This document shows positions 58,109-64,000 of a stretch of DNA of 64,000 bases, piece by piece (the first letter of the stretch is position 1; each line of letters begins with the position of its first letter). Source of the stretch: Rotaria socialis. Lineage: Eukaryota; Rotifera; Eurotatoria; Philodinida; Philodinidae. Below the pieces are notes generated by a model. That model made no database searches. It had not been told where the DNA came from and saw only the letters and a program-made list of their open reading frames with translations. The stretch covers positions 59,713 to 123,712 of the forward strand of contig CAJNYU010003387.1 of the NCBI GenBank assembly GCA_905331475.1. Reading direction: 5' to 3'. Position numbers and translations under genes: made by a program.

Positions 58109-60241
58109 GTTCATGTATATCTTCTCAGTTTTCTCGATAATCTCTCATATTTACTTTCAATTATAATTTTTGATTCATCAGAACTGAAATCTTCCAATTA
58201 TTCGATTAACTTTAATCATCAACATTTTCGCGAAGACATACAATTTCTACAGAATTAGATAATAATTAAGCATAGAAAAGATGGACAATACATAAATGTG
58301 TCACCCATTGATTGTGTAAATAACATATTTTTCCTTGAATAAATTCATGTCATCAAACATTTCGTTTATTATTCGAAAGAATACGAATAAGCATAGAATT
58401 TTTTCGATTCCTCATAAAAAAAGCAAAGATAAATATTTCTATTTTTTTTAAGTTAATTATTCAGTTTGCTGTAAAAATTCTGAATAGACCCTGGTTGTAT
58501 AAAGAAAAAAAATCATCCTTATTTTATGACAGTATATATTTTTTTCTTGACCTTTTTCTTGCCATTCAAGAAAGAATTCTTTCTATGGTCCATTGAGAAT
58601 TTCTCAGTCAATATCATTGTGTGAATTTCGAACGGATAACAACGAGCTCTTTTAATCTCTTTTTTATGCATCATCTTTATTGATTTAATGTCATAATGAT
58701 GAAAACGAAAAAATCCTTTTGATAAATATTATTTCAAATGTATACCTATCTTTCGAACCGAGTTCACGATCAATGTTTTATGTTTTCTTGATTGTGTGAA
58801 GCCAGAAAGGAAACGACAACAATAATTATAGTATAAGAAAAAATGATTTAGTGCGACTAACAACAGACATAATTTGATTTAATAGAGAATATTCAAATTA
58901 GGCTAATTTTCAATCGACTAGGTCACAGAGTCTTAACGAAACTATGTAGACTGACAAAATAATCATTTTCGATGACAACATGAAATACTAATGGGACTTG
59001 AAACATAAATCGTGTCAATGCACGTAGCGAGCGAAGAATGTCAACTGCAATCTATGTATTCCGTTGATTATTGATATATTCAATACCATTGACAAGATCG
59101 ACCTTGCTTATAAACCTAAAGAATTTAAATGTTTAATTAATTTACATTAATAATTTCTTCCTATTTATTTTACTGAATAGAACACCTGTCTCTTGAGCCA
59201 GTTATCTAAATATTTTTGTTTTATTAAACCAAAATTGTACTTGACCATGATGTACTTCGGTAATTAAGTCTTGTCATATTTTTCTACAATTTCTCATCAT
59301 TTGAATATTCTGTAGCTAGTCTTATCAGTGTCAAGAAAAAAATCGAGATTACCTAGAACAATTTTGAAGCCGTTAGGAAATTATGAAAACTTTGTTACAT
59401 GACAATAATGATGAATAAACAATGTAGGCGGAGATAAATAGTAGATATGGCCTTTTTTCCTAGTGATGCTCATCCGTACTTAATATGGCTTTTATCTCTA
59501 TTGAAATTAAATCAACCATTGGAAGTTTTTCACTTCTGGTACATTGGTCTCCAACATCTTTCACAATTAACAACTGAAAACTTAATATTTCACAGAAAAA
59601 ATGCCACTCTTAAAGTATTCACAATGCTTTAATGAACTTGGTCTTCATGCTTACCAATGGAGACATTCAAAAAATGAATTGTTCTACTGCCGGATGTATT
59701 TTGTCTTTTCTCTTGAACATTGATGGTGACAATAATACGTGATGCATGCATTCTGTTGTGTTTCATGAAAAAAAAAACAATATCAACTGCAGTTACGGTT
59801 TCATTACCGCAGTAAACTCCATCTTTTTTGTAATTATATCCGACTAAACTAAGAACTGACAGAATCAATGAGTCAGCAGATTAATGTAAATAGAAAAAAA
59901 AAATCTATCAGATGTATTTATGATTAAGCATTTCTTTTTGAATTATTTTATTGTCACTTCAAATTCTGTTAAAATTTGCTATTTCAATAAATCCATCTCG
60001 TGAAAAAAGTCGTAAAAATACTCTTCGACATGTTTTTTTTTGCTTTCTTTTATTTATATTTCCTACGACAAATAGCGACATCATCATCAATTGATTTGTC
60101 ATCTTTTACAGTCAATAAAAAAATTTGCCATTTCCATTGTTATAATTACATGTCCCTTTTTTCTTCCTCCTCCTTTCATTCTCTTTGCTTACTCGTTTAT
60201 AACTCTATGTGTTTTTTTCTTCCATAGTATCCAGGAATAAT

Positions 60242-60270
60242 TATATATATATATACATATATATATATGT
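60242..60270. repeat. (AT)n microsatellite
   Basis: ATATATATATATATAC followed by further AT units, about 50 bp upstream of a gene start. Confidence 0.8.
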
Positions 60271-60320
60271 TTTTAATACATGAAATAATATCAGTCAATT
60301 ATACGTGATGTAATCAAACT

Positions 60321-60787
60321 ATGATGGCAGCATCAAATAAGAAATCATCAACATCACATGATGCTAGTACAGATACTGATGATGATATACGATATGATTC
60401 TGATTCTCCAAAAGATGAAGCCAATAACCCTAATGACATATCATCCTCAACAAATTTATCTTCGAAACATCGAGGGTAATATTAATAAGAAAATTCAAAA
60501 TAGCAGTTTAAAAATAAAAAAAATGAACTTTTTCTAGCACCAAACGTTTAAGTAATAAAATGAAACCTTGTCTTGTACATAGAACGTCAACAAGTGATGA
60601 AGAATTACAAAATCATTTTATAGCACGCATCAATGAACAGCCAACACATGGCATCCTCAAAGTTCCTAGTGGTACGAAAAACACAACCCACACTGACATG
60701 ATTTTGTCTTCTATCTCATAAGTATAATTTCTTTTTCTTTGTCTAGGCTCAACAAGTCCTGAATTACAAATTCCACAGCATCCTATG
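60321..60787 (+). CDS. three-exon 5' part of a gene, cut by an N and an LTR fragment
   Basis: Exons are 60321-60475, 60538-60671 and 60747-60787, with GT..AG introns of 62 and 75 bp in agreeing phase. The protein starts MMAASNKKSSTSHDASTDTD and is Ser/Asp-rich and probably disordered. It then reads KPCLVHRTSTSDEELQNHFI, then NEQPTHGILKVPSG. The reading stops at an N at 60788, beyond which LTR-like sequence begins, so the 3' part is missing. DEELQNHF and GILKVP look like conserved short motifs, but I do not recognise the family. The retroelement fragment either inserted here or was joined by the assembler. Confidence 0.6.
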
Positions 60788-60788
60788 N

Positions 60789-61045
60789 GGTATTACACTC
60801 TATTTAACTCTTCAAATCATAAATCGCATCGATTACATATAAAGCGCACGCTTAAATACTCAACCATTTGAGAGAACGAAGAAGAAGGATAGATCAAGAC
60901 AAATGTAAAGGACAGAAAAATAAAGGCAATAGGTGTGGTGAGAATAAATGGCACCATAAGACCAAATCTTATGTATAGATTACACTCGAACGAGAGTATT
61001 ACACCCTCGGAGAGAATTTGGACGCTCTCTGCATATAATCGTTAC
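60789..61045 (-). mobile_element. LTR-like fragment, second copy of the 41562 element
   Basis: From GGTATTACACTCTATTTAAC to ATCGTTAC it parallels 41599-41855 with moderate divergence. The left end is cut by the N at 60788. Confidence 0.6.
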
Positions 61046-61844
61046 CGTAACGTGAATCAAAAATCGATTCACTGGGCCTTGAACTGACAGAATTCATACA
61101 TACAAATATAGGAACAGCCCACTTCGTCGATTGTTTACTCCAAAGATCCTGAGATTTCCAAAAAGCTGGCTGAATAAATTCAACCGAGACATGGAAGCTG
61201 GAGGGCGAATAAGAAAAAGTGGGGTGCCGGTGAGCCGAAAGTGAGAAATTTCCAAGAACTATGAATAAGAACGCAGCGAAAATGAAGGCAAAAGACAGGT
61301 GCGAAACAGTGCCTGAACTCCGATTTTGTTTCTGATGTGGGGAGGGGGGAAGCTCACAGCCACCTACCTAACACGGCACACTGTTAACAATTCCTACGAG
61401 GGGGCCTAAATATCTTTAAGCAGCGGGAAGGGTTGACTTTCACCTAAGTACTGAGTCACAGCGTTTAAAAATTTAACCAAGGAGGGACCAAAGTTCCTTA
61501 TGGGAATTCCAGCTGCCCGTTCACTTGATCCGTCATTAGAACTGACTCCTCTGCGTGCACTCTCCATGGGTCCGCCAGTAAAATGTGTCCTGAGAATGGC
61601 CATTTGTGCCATACAAATGGTCTTTTTTACCACAGAAATGATCATTTGTGCCAGTGTTACGGACAGACAGAGAGACACAGGTGAATTACGGTTTCCAGAT
61701 CCTATACTTTTAGTCTAGGGAACATACGGCCGTATTACTGCACCTGCTATACAGGGAAAATATGGCACGTAAAACGGGCCGAATTTGTATCGTATACGAC
61801 CGTTTACTGATCGTTTTCTTTGACCGGGGATGTGTTAATGTCAT
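61046..61844. other. mixed repeat-like DNA, no gene recognised
   Basis: Higher GC than the surroundings, with a poly-G-like stretch near 61340-61350 and short repeats of CCATTTGTGCCA near 61600-61655. Frames on either strand are short. Confidence 0.4.
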
Positions 61845-62150
61845 ACCCAGGACGATGTTTCCGGCCTCCAGAAATGAGCGGACTTCATTGGAACCGGCCA
61901 GAAACATACTGGAAACGCACTGGAACGTGCAGGAAAACGCCGGATATCACTGGACCCTAGAAGCCGTATTCCGGACGGATTTCTCCGGATTTGCCCGGTG
62001 ATTTCCGATGATTTCCGACGGGAACCAACAGGAACTTGGCGGAACTTACAGGAAAAATCCAGAGATTTCCCGGTCCGGAATACTGCTTCCGTGAAATCAT
62101 GGGAATGCGCGGGAACCGGTCGTTTCCCGGGCCGGTTGGTTGGACCTGGG
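61845..62150. mobile_element. GC-rich palindromic element, copy 3 (CCCAGGTC family)
   Basis: Ends GGTTGGACCTGGG at 62150. Dense in CCGGAA/TTCCGG. 62065-62130 is the inverted counterpart of 37965-38020. The left end is not sharply defined and may lie further left, near 61700. Confidence 0.55.
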
Positions 62151-63420
62151 TATACACAAGGATGTAAACTGAATTACGTCACTGCGATATGTTTATTGGC
62201 TCCTCTATGATTTATAAGTGGAGGTCCGACGGTTTCTATAACCACCTATTAAATCTAGTCCTTCATGAGTGACGTACTTCTTGGCACGGATATTATATTA
62301 TCGAGTAGTATTTTTATCTTTAAACTTGAGTATCAGATTTTGCTTCTTTTCCTATGAAGAAAATATTTGTTATTAGAATTGTATTTTGGGTTCTCTTAAA
62401 TCTAAATAGAACATTTCTTACTTCTGTGTTCTAGAATATATTTTATTAAATTCTATATAAATTATTCTATGATATTACCAGGAATATTAACTAGAAACGA
62501 AAACATAAGAATCAAAGGAGATCTCTGTCTCTCTGCTGGAGTCATAGTATTATTAGAAAAGAAGACATGGAAAGTAGTTTGAAAAGAGCTAATCTCTCTT
62601 GAGTATACTCTTAGATAAGTTTCTTTTTTCATGGATACTTCAAGAAAAGAGAGAGAGAGATAAGAGATAGTGAAGAGAGAAGGGAAAGACTCTCCCCCTC
62701 ACCAACACTTTCTCTCACTCTGTCTCTCTGTGTAGACATGAGTTCACTACAATTGGATCTCAAAATTTATCGAATCAATCAGAAATGAAAGGAATATTAA
62801 AAACGACGGCTCCACAACGATTTATATAAATTTTGTTATTTTCAGAAAGATGCGTCAATTTATTACATTATTCCCATTGAATCATTTAACACCAAAATGA
62901 GATCGAACTGTTCTTACAGATTTGATCGAATATTTCTTTATTATTATAATCTATAAATAAAATTTTGTTTTGTTGTGGAAATATTTATTGATCATTTTGA
63001 GCGCGTGTATCAGTCGATTTGATCGACTTTTTCTTGATGTTATTATTAATGTATAATTTGATTTACTGATGAGCAAACTAATTTACTTAGACTTGCCGGT
63101 AAAAACGTCTTCCTCAAAACATCTTCATCTACTATTTTACAGAGGCAATTTAAAAGAGATGTAACCAAAAGTTTTGCTCAACTAAATGTATTTCAACAAT
63201 GATGTCATATGTTCTTTCAAAAACGTCATTGATAGTTGATGAACAGAAAAAGTAAATTTATGTATAATGTTTAATATTTCAAGAGAAAAGTTGCTGTTCG
63301 AAATAGCAATGTATTACTATAATTATGTAGGATATTAATCCTAATAACAAATGGCATGATAGTTCAAACAAATCGGAAAAACAATTTAGATGTTCTACTG
63401 TAACTGTTTCAAACTACACT
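62151..63420. other. intergenic, low-complexity stretches
   Basis: GA-rich (62641-62690) then CT-rich (62691-62735) low-complexity DNA. A possible eroded exon near 62845-62940 after TTTTCAG (MRQFITLFPLNHLTPK, then a stop). No gene supported. Confidence 0.4.
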
Positions 63421-63481
63421 ATGTGGGTGTGGGTGTATATGAATGAAGAGCGCCCACACCCACATCTACACCCACACCCTT
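63421..63481. repeat. TGTGGG-type island 20, perfect 13-bp inverted pair
   Basis: ATGTGGGTGTGGG and CCCACACCCACAT are exact reverse complements about 20 nt apart, followed by another ACACCCACACCCT. Confidence 0.75.
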
Positions 63482-63812
63482 GTAAATACTTTTTCAAATC
63501 GTCATTTCTTCGGACCATTCTCATTCTAATGCATACTTTTGAAATAAGCTTAAAACAAACATTCAATGCCCTCATGTCTCCATCATTTAAAAAAACAAAG
63601 ACAAAATTTTAATATTTCTATCGCAACAGTATTTTTTATATGAAAAAAATTCAGAAAATGATATTTTGACCTAAACTGAGTTCTTCTCTTGAAAGATATC
63701 AAACAACACTACTGTGGCGTGCTCTTTTACTTTTATGATGAAGTATGCGAGTCATTTCTATATTTCGCGTCTAAGTAACACATATCAAATTGATTCATGA
63801 AATAAGACTTAC
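63482..63812. other. intron or intergenic DNA left of the last exon
   Basis: AT-rich; nothing recognised. Confidence 0.4.
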
Positions 63813-64000
63813 ATTTTGATTTTGTTTGTGGTTGTAATTGCATTGCTGCGAATTGTCCTCCCATAGCCACAGCAATTGGTGTATTTTTCTTGGGTTGCAC
63901 TGATGAATTAGACACTGGAACTGGTTCAAGAAGATCGTATTGTGGTTTTATTTCTTTGAGTTGCACAATATGAAGTCCATTTCCGGAATCAAGACAAGAT
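63813..64000 (-). CDS. internal exon of a gene that leaves the window
   Basis: The minus-strand frame from the window edge reads SCLDSGNGLHIVQLKEIKPQ, then DLLEPVPVSNSSVQPKK, then AMGGQFAAMQLQPQTKSK. It ends at a strong donor (AAAAT|GTAAGT, exon end 63813). Pro/Gln/Ser-rich composition suggests a disordered linker. If the donor were not used, the frame would close about 80 bp later. Family not recognised. Confidence 0.5.

Larger units (their letters stand above)
57983..60320. other. intergenic with one island
   Basis: Mostly AT-rich without recognised genes. Frames at 59447-59632 (plus) and 59629-59868 (minus) have some protein-like stretches (HPYLIWLLSLLKLNQPLEVF; GYNYKKDGVYCGNETVTAVD) and might be eroded exons, but support is weak. 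An AT microsatellite lies at 60242-60270. Confidence 0.4.

Overview
The window looks like nuclear DNA of a bdelloid rotifer (Adineta/Rotaria-like). Four things point there: AT-rich DNA with very small spliceosomal introns (about 48-90 bp, GT..AG); about twenty islands of the bdelloid-type telomere motif TGTGGG; gene families expanded in bdelloids (N-terminal-domain ADP-ribosyltransferases, F-box/leucine-rich proteins); and an env-bearing LTR retroelement remnant. Dense decayed genes, mobile-element debris and a probably foreign gene fit the published picture of bdelloid subtelomeric or accessory DNA. The species and chromosome position are inferences.

Layout. 0-5 kb: one small secreted protein and one frameshifted pseudogene. 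5.7-6.0 kb: a MITE. 6.9-10 kb: a two-exon secreted or membrane ADP-ribosyltransferase with TPR-like repeats (minus strand). 12.6-15.2 kb: a 12-exon gene for a CRESS-DNA-virus-like Rep (HUH endonuclease plus SF3 helicase) with one in-frame TGA; this is the most unusual locus. 16-17 kb: LTR and env tail of a retrovirus-like element, cut by a poly-G/N assembly join. 17-20 kb: a perfect 237-bp inverted repeat 2.6 kb apart enclosing a PBZ-like zinc-finger exon and a four-exon minus-strand gene. 22-24 kb: a decayed ubiquitin-like/deiodinase gene with TGA at the selenocysteine position. 25.3 kb: a ZZ-finger protein. 26.4-29.7 kb: a dynamin/Mx-like GTPase pseudogene with a hAT-type MITE in its presumed first intron. 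31-34.6 kb: two F-box/LRR-like genes. 36-37 kb: an intact five-exon phi-like glutathione S-transferase, a horizontal-transfer candidate. 38-42 kb: repeats including a solo LTR. 42.3-47.4 kb: a TKL-type kinase and an LRR exon whose splice phases would allow one fusion gene across a 3.2-kb intron that holds a foldback element and a MITE fragment. 48-53 kb: repeats, a gene fragment and a broken F-box gene. 54.6-58 kb: a multi-pass membrane protein and a small helical protein. 60.3 kb: a gene cut by a gap and an LTR fragment. 63.8 kb: an exon of a gene that leaves the window.

There is no operon logic. The recurring theme is genome plasticity. Short TGTGGG stem-loop islands occur roughly every 3 kb, often as G-rich/C-rich inverted pairs, and several lie where genes are truncated or interrupted. 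Several non-autonomous palindromic element families recur (CCCAGGTC-ended, GATCCCCAAGT-ended, TAGGGGTG-ended, and a GTACTAATTC-ended foldback). Four single Ns (10723, 17007, 18349, 60788) mark assembly joins, mostly in or beside repeats, so structures touching them need caution.
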